From contig CM055889.1 in assembly GCA_029582165.1 (NCBI GenBank), positions 11,476,841 to 11,540,840 on the forward strand: DNA of 64,000 nucleotides, read 5' to 3'. Made by a program: the position numbers and the translations under genes. The stretch's first letter is position 1. Each line of letters opens with the position of its first letter. Source of the DNA: Portulaca oleracea. Its lineage: Eukaryota > Streptophyta > Magnoliopsida > Caryophyllales > Portulacaceae. The notes under the pieces were generated by a model. It did not search any database. It was not told the DNA's origin and was given only the letters and a program-made list of their open reading frames with translations. Positions 1-12,644 of this stretch are shown here, one piece after another.

Positions 1-498
1 TCCTTATGGTTCTTCACTAGAATTGACAGCCTACTCAGATTCAGATTGGGCTGGAGATATCACAAACCGTCGTTCCACTACAGGTTATTGTTTCTTTTTG
101 GGTGATTCATTGGTTTCATGGCATAGCAAGAAACAAAATGTGGTTGCTCGATCCAGTACCGAAGCTGAATATCGAGCCCTTGCCGATACGACATTTGAAC
201 TAGTGTGGTTGCGATGGTTACTTGAAGATTTGGGTGTACGTCAACTTAAGCCAACCACAATTTTCTGTGACAATCGAAGTGCTGTTCAAATAGCTCATAA
301 TGATGTGTTTCATGAGCGTACTAAGCATATAGAAGTTGATTGTCACTTTGTCAGACACCATCTTTCACAGAAAAATCTGTCCCTTGCTTCAGTTCCATCT
401 AGTAGCAGACTGCAAACATCTTTACCAAGTCTCTTTTACCGGGTCGTTTTCAACATTTGGTTTCCAAACTCAATATGGTTGTTGTATCATCCTATTGA
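1..498 (+). pseudogene. Ty1/copia pol fragment (RNase H end), frameshifted
   Basis: C-terminal RNase H part of a Ty1/copia polyprotein; the rest lies beyond the left edge. Seen directly: SDSDWAGD, RSSTEAEYRALA and the DNRSAVQIA...RTKHIEVDCHFVR block, which are hallmarks of copia RNase H. After about position 400 the reading frame is wrong: the typical copia tail (ANIFTKSL...RFQHLVSKLNMV) continues in another frame up to a TGA at 496-498. At least one indel near 400-415 and two adjacent TAG codons in the restored frame show it is dead. A purine-rich tract (501-511) and then the LTR follow directly. Confidence 0.9.
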
Positions 499-511
499 GT
501 TTGAGGGGGGA

Positions 512-688
512 TGTTAGAATATATATGTAAATATGTATACAAATCACTTATTCTGATTTGGTTTATATTCTCCTTGATTGTAGGTCATATAATTATTTCC
601 TTCTAGAATTAGGACTCTCTATGTGTATATATGCTAGTCCTCTGTACCTTGATTATACAATACATACAATAATATCTTTTTAGCCACA
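512..688 (+). repeat. 3' LTR of the copia element
   Basis: Starts with TGTTAG immediately after a polypurine tract (TTTGAGGGGGGA), the expected junction of internal region and 3' LTR. The right boundary is uncertain. I place it at the CA near 688; no matching inverted end is visible. The LTR ends only about 65 bp from the stop codon of the MADS-box gene on the other strand, so it lies in or next to that gene's 3' UTR and could supply its poly(A) signals. Confidence 0.6.
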
Positions 689-753
689 TTTAGTTTCACT
701 TTTCATGTAAAAATGCGGTACTGCACATACAGATGTGATGCTTGTTTTTTTGT

Positions 754-3700
754 TCAACTTCCAGAGTGTATGGGAAGGCCCAATCTGAGAGAAGTATCGT
801 CTTGTGTAGGAGGCGGCAGCAATGGAGTCATAGCTGATGCTGGAATATGTCCTTCGTTAGACACTGAAGCAGCAGTTTGTATCAGCTGCTGTAGAGAAAA
901 GCGTTCTGCAGACATGTCATTCATCTGTACAAATCATTCATTAACTGCATCAGGTTTAGATTAAAACTATGGAACCCTTTTAACCAAAAATTAAATGAAT
1001 AGTTGAACGCCTAATGGTGAATTTATACTCTAACATGCCCCATCACGTGAATGCTCTTTTAGGCTTTGAAACCTGCTTGCTACAAATGCCCCTGGGCCTT
1101 AACCTTGAACAAATAATTATGGGGGCGGCTGGGATTTAAACCTAAGGCCTATAATTCAGTCCGGCTCTGATACCTTGCGGAACAATCTCAACCAAAAGTT
1201 CAAGCTTATGGTTAAAGAACCAATGATGATTTTATAGTCTAACAAAAACAACCTTGAATATGGATTCTACTGTTGCAGACTTAGGGAGATGCTAAGAGAA
1301 ATTAAAGGGAAAAAAAAAAGAAAAGAAAGCAAAAGGGAATGATTGATTCACTGCCACCTTCTCTTTCAAGGCTTCATTTTCCTTCATGACTTGTAGTTCC
1401 TGCACAATGTTTTACCACTGTTGTTTAACCATACTGAACATTTGTACAAGTAATGTGAGCATAAAATAGATATATAGAATAGAAGTTGGGTCTTTACCTT
1501 TCCCTTGAGGGCAACAATCTCTTTCCGGAGCCTTTCACCCTAGAAGTTGAGTAATAAAAGTGGAGTTCAGGCTGATTATGAGAGTAAGACATTAATTCTG
1601 AAACAAGTAAAGAAGACAGACCTTTGCTCTCCGGATTCGACTTTGTCCCCTTTCGATCTGTCTTTCTAGTTTCATTAGTTCCTCAAGGCTCAATTCCTCA
1701 AGATCTTTCCCATTCAGGTGGCTATAACAAACTAGACGTTAGCATATATGAATGAATGTCGGTTATGTCCAAAATTTAATTAAATGAACTTAATTAGTTC
1801 ACTATTGTTGGATGCCGAGGTAATTACCTTAGCTCTCGAGTTTTGCCCTTGAGTTCCTTGGTTAGTGTAGCGCACATACTATCTTCATCAGCCTACAAAC
1901 AAGACACACAACACATGCCAAACCACTCTTCGAAACACCAAGAACTACATGCTGCTAATAAATGTCTTTCTGCATGTTGAGAGCATGCTTAAGACCAAGG
2001 GAAAGGGGGGGGGGGTTAATGAAAGCAGTAGATGATTCCTTAAGACCTAGGAACTTTAATGGAAGATGCCAATAAATGTCTTTCTGCATCTACTATTCGG
2101 CCAACATTCAATGAATAAAATGAGAAACGAAAGTGGTAAATGATCCACATTTGCTCAATTGTTTGGCAGTCAAGAACTGAAGTTTCTGATTACTTCTTAC
2201 TGTGTGGTGAAACAAAATGGAACAATACTTAGTGACATGGTGAGTGACTTGAGCAAAAGCAAGCTATCCCAGTATAATGCAAACACCAAAGAGTCCCAGA
2301 GCTATGCATCAAGATAGGTTATGCTCTTATCTCAACCACGTAATAAGATCATGAACACCAGCACAATTCAAACCAACAGATTACCCAACCCAACCCAAAA
2401 TCGTTGTATAAATCAGTTCCACAAGATTAGCAACAAACCTGCAGCTGAAGAGATGGTTGGTCAAATTTGTCCACGTTATCCACATGTAGTCGATGTCGTT
2501 GAATAACTTGTGCCATCCTTCAAAACATGAAAAGAAAAACAAACAAACAAAATCCACACACATTAGCATCTGACAAAAGCCACATTGTAAACAGATAATA
2601 AAAGTGATGGAGTCTAAATTTGATGTTAATCATGCAATCTCATATCAAAAGAATGCTTATGGCTCTAGCTATTGTCCACCAGGTGTTTTAACTAGTAGCT
2701 TATTTCTCAACAACCACATTGTTTTCATGTAGCATTTATGAGAGTTACCTTGGTTCCCACTAGACTTGAGAATATACTCCTAAAAAAAAACTCTAGAACA
2801 AGCAAATATCTACTGAATGCCAACTTCTACACTTAAGGGGCAGAAGATTTGAAGCCAACACCCTATGACGTGATCGTAGGTATGAGTTAGTCATTAAGAT
2901 TAGCTTCTCTTCATGTCATATCTTATTGTGTTGTACAACTTATGATGATTTCTTCCATATTGCAGTTTGGCTTTCCATATACTTTAATTTGTTGGTGCAT
3001 GTTTTAGTTTGCAGTTTGGCTTGCCATATACTTTGTTGTTACATAATTAATGGCTATTGACTGTCATTAAATAATGTTTAATGGGTTTCTACTTTAGGGT
3101 TTAGTGTTCCTATTCTAGCTTGCCTCTAGTCTATGTAATACATATGTTATAAGGCTTGAATCATCATTACAAGGTAATCAAACACACAACACAAAATAAG
3201 AGATTGAGAATATCCTCATGGGTGGATTGTATATATCCTCATGAGCAATGGTGAGGGTGTGGTTATGATTAGAGCTAGGATTATACCATTTAACCGTCAA
3301 GAATAGCCATGGGAATATACATATTGTAATCCTCAAAGTGTATTGTAGTCCATAATTTGTGGGTGGTTTTTTTTTTCTAGCTTTGGATTTTTCACCGTTA
3401 AACTTTGTCCGAGATCTTATTTTCTTTCATGCTCTTTCTTGTTACTATTATGAGTGGACACCTTATTCTAACAAATAACAATTGGTATCAAGCGAGGTTG
3501 ATGCTAACAATACTTAATCCTAACAATTGGTATCAAAGCCCCAAGTTGTTGAGAGGCTTTGAGTATTCACATTAAACAATGGAGGGAAAAAAGATGAAAA
3601 TCATGTTGACGCACTTGAGGTTGTGTTGTGTGTTGAAAGTTCAAAATAGCAGATCTCGTGAAAGAATAACATGTTAAATTGATCGAGTGGGAACACGTTT

Positions 3701-6700
3701 TGGCCAAATGTGGCACAATGGTGTGGGTGCCGTGGTGGTCATGTGAAGACGTTGTGGCCCGAGATGTATGCACGGTAATTTCTTAATGGTTATCTTGGTA
3801 CCTTAGTGAAATGACTTTAGTTTAAGATGGAGTGACAACTTCTAAGTGAGCTACGATAGTGTTGAGGGAAACAAAAAACGACATTTGTGTCTATAGGTTG
3901 AAGGTGGAAGTTATCTTGGTGTTGGACATGGTGTTGGAGACGATCTCAATTGAGTCGAGGTGGAGCCATGGATTATATGTCGGTAGGGCATGCTTGGATT
4001 GAATTGTTTTTCATTTTCTTATAAAGATGGAGATTGTTGGGTTTTTGATAAGAAATCAAAAAAGAAAACAATAGGACCAATCTACATGGTTAATGGGGAG
4101 GTCGTGATTGATTTACTAGAGGTTTCAGTCTTACTTGGCTTAGAAGACGGAAACGCAACAAAATGCAACTCTTATGATAGCCATCTAACACTTCTCTAGA
4201 GTTGCCCTAACGAAAAGAACAAAATTTGTAATGTATTTTCTTCTGAGGTTATCTACTCGAGTCATGCTACGGTTGGTTGTGATTGGGTCATTACTCATGA
4301 CATAGGACTGGACTGAGGTATGCTCAAAGAATATTCTCAAGTCAAAAGTATACATATATAGCATCCTCCTTGAAAAATGAGAGAGGAAAAACAAAATTCT
4401 CATGCTTCAAGTCATTTGAGTCTAACTTTTCCAGCACCTTAACTATCCTGTATAATAGTCAGTTTCACCCTAACTTTTACAACTTTGTCATCATGACATC
4501 TAGTCTAAATTGACCCCACATTCACAGTGATATTTCGATTTCTATAATCCCCATATTCATGTTTGTTTTCTTCGCTTAATTAAGTTCCTTGGTAATAACT
4601 AAGGCTTGGTAAAAGTAACCTTTTTAAAAGACTCATACGTATCTTCCATAATTTTACAACTATCACTTGAATATATTGGAGTAACTCTCCTTATTTGTAG
4701 TTGAAATGCTCATATGTTGCCTAAATAACATTTGAGTAGTAGTATGTCTTTTCTCCAATATTCCACATCCTGTCATTTGAGACCTTTGAGAAGTGGAATG
4801 TCTCTCTTATCTCCTTCTATATTCCACGTGGACCACATCCTTGTGTAATTAATAGGGTTCCCACTTCAATACTCCATCTAGGTCAGTCAAAAGGTTTGAA
4901 TTCACCACTCATGAAAGGAATTATAAGAGTTAATAGTGTTTGAGGAATTACAAGAGCTATAAGGTGGTGACCTGGGGTGATTGGATGTTCATGTCTCTTG
5001 GAGATCTAGATATGATGTGCATGGCTTTATCCCAAAAGGTGCATACTCTCATAGATGCACCTATTAGTGCCGTTAGAGTTACAAGGCTAAGAACAAAGTA
5101 CTAGAAGAAAAGTAAGATGAAGTTGCTTATATGTTGGTAAAATGTTAATCAACTACTATATATATATCCTAAAGTGAGAGAATACAACACAAAAAAAATA
5201 ATAAAAAATTACATTCTTGTGGCTAATTGCAAGTTGCAATTCCTATATTCGCGACTTTGACAAAATATCAACAGCGTATTAAATAGTGTTTAGAGTGTTG
5301 ATCTAGTCAAAACTTTATTGACTATAATTTTTAATATTTGGTAACATAGCATTTTTTTAGTAGCATATACAGTTTGGCCAAAATTTTACAAAAAATTAAC
5401 CTAGTTAACGTCAAGAGCATCATATTAGCATTTAGTGCTTCATTGCCCAATCTACCCTTGATTTTCCTTTTATTTTTGTATAGATTCCCTTGATTTTCTG
5501 ACTTCCTTGCTGCAAACAAAGACAAGTGTACCTAAGCTAAAGAAAGCTACTCCTGGCCAAGCAGAAGTCTGGTCTTTTATTTCCAGCATTCTTGAGGTAT
5601 CTAGTGTTTTTGATATTTGTGAGATTAAACATGTTAGGACTTAGGAGAATAGGAATAGAGTTGCACTCTCTAGCGCACCTCCAACCTACTGATCTCATTG
5701 TTCAATCATGGGTAGGAGGGGCCCCCAGGATATCTTACATCTCATAACTGAAGAAGTGTGTAATATCGGTTTGAGTTTAATATAATTTCTCCATCTTTAA
5801 CATGAAAAAAAACATATGCCCCTTTATTTTATATAATTTCAAAGTAGATTAAAATTTATTGTCAATTACCATTATCTTTTTAATTAGATTGCATTATTTT
5901 ACATTAATAAATTATTTATTAATAAATTTAAACTATTTTACTAATAATGGTACGAAGAAAGAAAAAGAAATTAAAGAGTATTGCGATGGAAAAAAAAAAA
6001 GTTAAAGAGTAACTATGTCTTTTTTGTCATTTTATATTAGGAAATTGGATGGTAATATACCGACATTTAGGGGTGTTGAATGGCAATATACCGACCTTCA
6101 CTTTTGGACAGTAATATCACTGACCTTTATAGTTTGGTGACATTAATATATCTTCTAGGATTTTCTGGGCGGCGAATCGGTTGACGGTCTGACGTGGCAG
6201 GCGGTGCAAAAAGATCGGTGCCATTTTTAGGTATTTTTAGGGGTGTTGAGTGTTTGTATTCGGTATTTTTAGGATTAAGAGGTTAGTTTTGTTGTCAATT
6301 TTTAGGGTGCAAATCCTTGAAGGTACATTAATGTCACCAAACTATAAAGGTCAGTGATATTACTGTCCAAAAGTGAAGGTCGGTATATTGCTATTCAACA
6401 CCCCTAAAGGTCGGTATATTACCGTCCAATTTCCCTTTATATTATTATGTCAATAAACTCAAAAAATGACTTGGAGGTACCTATCTTCCTTGTCCTCTTT
6501 CTCTCTCTTTTATCAAAACCAGAAACATGTAGCAACAGGCGGTAAATGTGTTAGTAAATAGATTCAAATGTATTGCCAATTGTTGGAGGTGAAAAATAGA
6601 GTGATACATGCAACGAAAGAAAATATAGGATGATTATGAAAATTGAGGATAATAATAGAGACAAGAACAAAGATAAAGGAAGAGACAATATTTTTACTTG

Positions 6701-9700
6701 TAAACCCAAATTGGAAAGAAAAAAAAAAATCATGGGCGGCACCCAATATCCAGTAGTAAAAGGAGATATTACAAGAGATGAAGTTTAAGCTCTCATACAC
6801 TCTCACAACCTAGAGATAAGTAGGGTGAAGATGTGGAAATAACATTGTACCTCCCTCATTAAGAATTTCGAAGGCACTCACATATGCCACACATCACAAG
6901 GTGAATCAAGACCTCTATTTATAGCGGTAAACATTCTATAGATCTTACTAACTTCCACTCCATATACAATTAGGTTTTAGAATGCTATTACAATTAGGAC
7001 ATTGGCCTAAATATAATTAGGAAATAAAGTAATTTTTTAATAGCAACCAATAATTTAGAGTTCAAATAGGTTTAGGAAACTAGCTAAAAATAATGAGTCA
7101 AGAGAATTTTGGGCCATCAACCCAACAATCTTCACCTTGGAAGAAATTCTTCGATTACCATCAAAGAACCCTGAAATTAATCTTGCCAACAAACTTCTCG
7201 ACGTCATCCTGTAACAAACCCCACATCTAATAACCAAATTCTGACTTCATTCTATATCTGATTGAACCCGACTCTGAAGGGATTTGTCTCAACTCCGACA
7301 GGATTAAAATTTCAATGAATTTGGTTGTACCCGGCTCTAAAGGAACTTCACCTAATTCTGATAGGATAGGAATTTGATTGAATCTAGCTGTACCCGGCTC
7401 TTGAAGGAATTTAACCTGACTCTGATAGGATCTGAATCTTATTAAACCTAGCTCTGATACCACTTGTTAGGATCACATTCAAATCTATTGCCAACTGTTA
7501 GGGGTGTAAAATAGAACAATATATGCAACGAAAATACAAGATGATTATGAAATCAAGGATAATAATAAAGACAAGGGCAAAGATAAAGGGAGAGACAATA
7601 ATTTTATGTGGAAACCCAAATTGGGAAAAAACCATAAGCGATAACCAATATATCTACTAGTAAAAAGAGATATTACAAGAGGTGAAGTTTAATCTCTCAT
7701 ACACTCTTACAACCTAGGGATAAGTAGGGTGAATGTTGAAGACAGGGTCAAGGTCCTTCACCGCGCATCCGCGAAGAACCTTAGGTTTTGATGAAAGCCA
7801 AAATCCAGAAAAGGGAAGTTGTCTTATATTATATAATCTGATTATATATTTTGATTATATAATATATATTCTGATTGTGTGATTTATTTGCAGATATAAA
7901 TCGTAAGGAAGGCATAAGGAAACAAATCAACAAGAACAATGGAAGGAAGAGAAGATTGGGAAATCTCCAAGAAGAAGGAAAGAAAATCAGCAGCAAAGAA
8001 GGAAGGTGAAGCAATGAGCAAACAAGGAAATAATCTTGTTTCCAACGGCTACCATCCTAAACAACTATCAAGCCTCTAATATAAATAGGAGACTTGAAGA
8101 TTGAAGACTTAGGCGATTCCACGGAAGTAATCGCAGAGTAAGAAATCCGGTGGGATTTCTCCTAGTGTGTAACCAATGGTTCGGTGGTGAAGGTAGCCAG
8201 TAAAGGACCTCTGGTGAAGGTATAGCCAAGGACCTTGGTGAGCATTCGTTGTGTCCACATGTGGTGGAGAGATTGTGTGTAGCAGAGCCTTGACGGACTA
8301 AGGCTGTGTGAGTTTGTGCTTCAATGTAATCCATCATGTTCCAAATCGTCGCTAGGGTTTTTCCTACGACGATCCTTATCTGTAGCTGACTCAAGGACAT
8401 TCAGTCTTGGTCAGTGATCCTATCAGTAACTGCCTTCGGGCTGTTACTTCTTGTTTTGTTTTGTAAGTGTAACTTGTTCTTTGATTGTTATAAATCTAAT
8501 GAGGTATTTCAGTTACATTGTGTTTTGATCCTTGGTTTGAAACCAATGAAGTTTGCTCTAACGTCCTTACCTAGTGTGTAGATCTTAATTGTGAACTTCA
8601 CCCCCCTCTTGGGCTCCAATAGTGAAGATGTGGAAATAACACCGTACCTCCCTCTTGGGGAGTTTTGAAGGCACTCACATATGCCACACATCACAAGGTG
8701 AATAAAGACCTCTATTTATGGGGGTAAACATCCTATAAATCTGGCTTGTCTTCCACTCAAAATACAATTAGATTTTAGCAGGCTACTACAATTAGGAAAT
8801 TAACTTAAACATAATTAGGAAATAAAATAACTTCCTAATAGCAATCAATAACTTGGAGTTCAAACAGGTTTAGGAAACTTGTCAAATAATGATTCAAGAG
8901 AACTTTGGGTCATTAACCCAACAAGTAGCAAAGCAGAGGGGGCACGATGGCGAGGCGGTAGTTTCTAGTTCGGGTTTCGATGGGGGTAGCGATAGGATGG
9001 TTGGATTTCACAGCAAAGGTCGCAAACAGATAGTTTATGGGCTTGCATTTCGAGAAATAGAGGCAAGGATACAACTTCTAGAGAAGAAGTAGAGGGATTG
9101 ATTTTGGGTGTTAATGGTGGCTAACTCGGGTGGTTGGTGTTGTCTAGTGAGTAGTGTCTTTGGGTGGCCTAGAGGAAGTCCGAATCCAAAAAGGAGGTCT
9201 AGTGGCAATGGTGGCAATAGGGAGGGAGAAGAGGATGGGTTGGACGGAGAATGGGAGAAATGAGGGGTAGAGAGAGATTGAGAAAAAATGTATTTTTGTT
9301 TTATCACATGGGATTCTCGCCAAAAGTAGCCAAAATGTCACCCTACAGACAATGTTAGAAAAATATAAATCCACGAGTGCATTTAAAATAATGTGGTAAC
9401 CTTCCAGTCAATTTTATAAAACATCTACCACCTTCTCGCATCTTTCTTTTGAGGTTATTGACATTGCTTTTTCGCCCCTACATTTTCAAATTTTACTTTT
9501 GTCCTTGAGGTTAATATACTGTATTTATTAGGGATAATTCCGACAACTTAGGTTTGATTTCATTACCCTGAGGGTAATGTACTCATAAATATAATACGTT
9601 GACCTCGAGAGTAAAAAATAAACACATTAAATATGGAAAAATTTGCATATAATCCCTTTCAAGTCTATAACAATTCTAAATCCAACCATATTGTACCATT

Positions 9701-11699
9701 TTTGAGTTAATATTTACCTTCTCTAACCTGTTGAACTTTAGCAACTTTTTTCGGTGAATTTAGTAACTTTTCTAGTGAAGGTGTGATTCATGATGAAATT
9801 TATTTGTTAAAGTTGTCGTCATTTCAACAAACAAAATTTCATAACAAATGACACTTTCACCAAAAAAGTTGCTAAATTCATTCGAAAAGTTGCTAAATTA
9901 ATTTGATTCAAAAATAGAGGGAGGTAACTATTAACTTAAAAAAGTAAGGATTGGACTTATAAATATCAAAAATCTAGAGAGACCGTGTGTAAATTTTCCT
10001 AGCAAATACAAGGGAGAAAAATTAAATTTTGACATCCTCAAGGAAGATAAATGCCGAAAAACCTGCAAAATGAAACGAGCAAGACTAGTCGACAAATAGC
10101 TTATTAAGGCCAATCACCACCTCTTCTCTCAAAAAAAAAGGAGAAAAAGGCTGCTCATACTTGGAATTATAGAATCATTTCAACCAAAAGCATGCATGTT
10201 GAAAAACTCTCCTATAACCTTGTGCCGACTAACGTGAAGAGTACTAAGATTCAAACATGTAACTCTTCACTTAGAAAAGGTGTAATATCATATGCAATCA
10301 ACTCAACCAAAATTTTTAACTAATGGATGTTGATTCTGAAATAATTTTATATTTCAAAGGAACATTTCTATCTTCACTACCAAGACAACACCTCAAAGTT
10401 TTTTTTTTTCTTGGAGCACTCTAGAGTTCCAAGTCTGAAATATGAATCTTCTACCACACATGAAACCTAGAAACATCTACAGCCTAGAGCAACCATGATC
10501 AACAAGCATTCCTGTTCTCTTTCCATAAACCTAGCAATCCTCAAATTTGCCTCATCTCTTTATATGATCCTCCTCCATGTGCACTATGTGCAGTGATCTA
10601 AGTGAGGAGAAATATTGGAATATTTTAAGTATATGATAGAATGACATTAAGTCAAGTTTCCAAGCATAATTAACTCTCATAAGGTGAAATTGGAGTTAGG
10701 GAAAGTCAAGGGATGACTTTCTGAGCCCAATAATAAGGTCAACACAGGTTGTTTTTGGATATCTCTGGATGCTAAATTGTTGCAGCTTCCTGAGGTCTCG
10801 CTCTTGGCTATTAAGGGTCCGTTTGGACCATGGAAAATGGGTGGAAAGAAAAGAGAAAATAATAGAAAAAATATTTGGAAAAGTACATAAAAAATTTGGG
10901 ATATGAAAAAATAAAAAATTTTCCCTTCAAAAATGAAAAGAAAGTTGAGAGAAAAATTTCAGGGAAATTGGATTCTAATAATACAAACTTTTGGTCATAT
11001 AAGACTAAATAATACGAACTTTTGATTTGGTGATAAATAATACGAACTTTAACCCCATGTTGCTCTGAACAGTACGCCACTCAATTAAGTTGAATTTAAC
11101 TCGGCGGCAGATGACGTGGCGGCGGAGAAGGTGTGACGAACCCCCCCAAAACTCAAGCCCAGTCACACCTTCTTTGCCGCCACGTCATCCGCTGCCGAGT
11201 TAAGTTGGCGTACTGTTCAGAGCAACATGGGGTTAAAGTTCGTATTATTTATCACCAAATCAAAAGTTCGTATTATTTAGTCTTATATGGCCAAAATTCG
11301 TATTATTAGAATCCAATTTCTCAAAATTTGAACCTAAAGGTCAACCTTTCTCTCCTTCATCTCTTGGGGCTCTCTCTCTCTCGATTCTCACTCTCTGTCT
11401 TCTCTCTCTCTCTCTCTTCTTTCTCTCTTTCTTACCCATTCTCTCACACGCATAATCAATCTCTCTTCCCCACTCTCTGTCTCTCACCCACTATCTCTCA
11501 CTCGTCTATATTAATATCTCTCTTTTCCCTACTCTATCTTACTCACCCATCTCTCTCTCTCTCTCACGTACCCATTGTAGTGTGTCTCTTTCCACCACTT
11601 TCTCCCGCCACCTATTTTAATTTCTCTCTCTTCCTATTCTTTCTCTCTCTCTACTACTCTCTCACACAGTCACACACACCCATTTTAATATATATATAC

Positions 11700-11739
<40 letters not shown>

Positions 11740-12418
11740 CAAGTTTTTTTTATGTCTCTCTCTTCCTCCTATCTCTCTCTCACGCACCCATTTTAATATC
11801 TTTCACCACACTCTCTCTCATGCGCATATTTTTAATCTCTCTCTTCCTGATCTTTCTCTCTCTCCAGCACTCTCTCTCATATACCTATTGTAATATTTCT
11901 CTCTCTCCAATTTATATTATATGATCTAGAAAAGAAAAGTTTGACATTTACAAGTTTTCATGTAAATTTTATTTTTCCATACATTTTTTCTTAAACTTAA
12001 CAAAGAAAAGAAAACTGAATGGAAAATTGTTTTTTCCCTTCAAACTTTTACATAAATCAACAATGGATAGAAACATACTTTACCCAAATTGTTTTTCCTC
12101 CCAATTTTTTTTCCACGCGATTCTTTTTTCACCATATTTTCTACAGCACAAGGGTCCGTTTGGACCTAGGAAAATAGCATGAAGAAAATAATTTGGAAAA
12201 TGAGAATTTTTCTTTTGTTTGGATTGAAGAAAAATGAATGGGAAAAAAGTTGGAAACTACATAGAAATTTTGGGGAAACAAAGAACAAAAAAAATTTCCT
12301 TCAAAAATGAAAGGAAAGTTGAGAGAAAAATTTTGGATCTAAAAGCCAACTTTTCTCTTCTCTATCTCTCGCGGATCTCTCGATTCTCTCTCTCTGACGC
12401 TCTTGTCCCCCTCTCTCT

Positions 12419-12458
<40 letters not shown>

Positions 12459-12598
12459 AACTCTCTTCTCCTCTCTCTCTCTCTCTCTCTCTCTCTGTCT
12501 GTCTCTAACTCTAACTCTCTTCTCTCTCTCTAACTCTCTTCTCTTCTGTCTTTCTCTGTCTAACTCTCTCTCTCTCTAACTCTCTCTTCTCTCTCTCT

Positions 12599-12644
<46 letters not shown>

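Noticed and set aside
713..964. 83-residue plus-strand frame
   Set aside because: Antisense shadow of the last MADS-box exon.
3990..4199. 69-residue frame MLGLNCFSF...
   Set aside because: No recognised domain, downstream of a copia relic, no splice or promoter support.
11328..11924. 198-residue open frame, Ser/Leu-rich
   Set aside because: Translation of a CT microsatellite; no domain and part of a transposable element.
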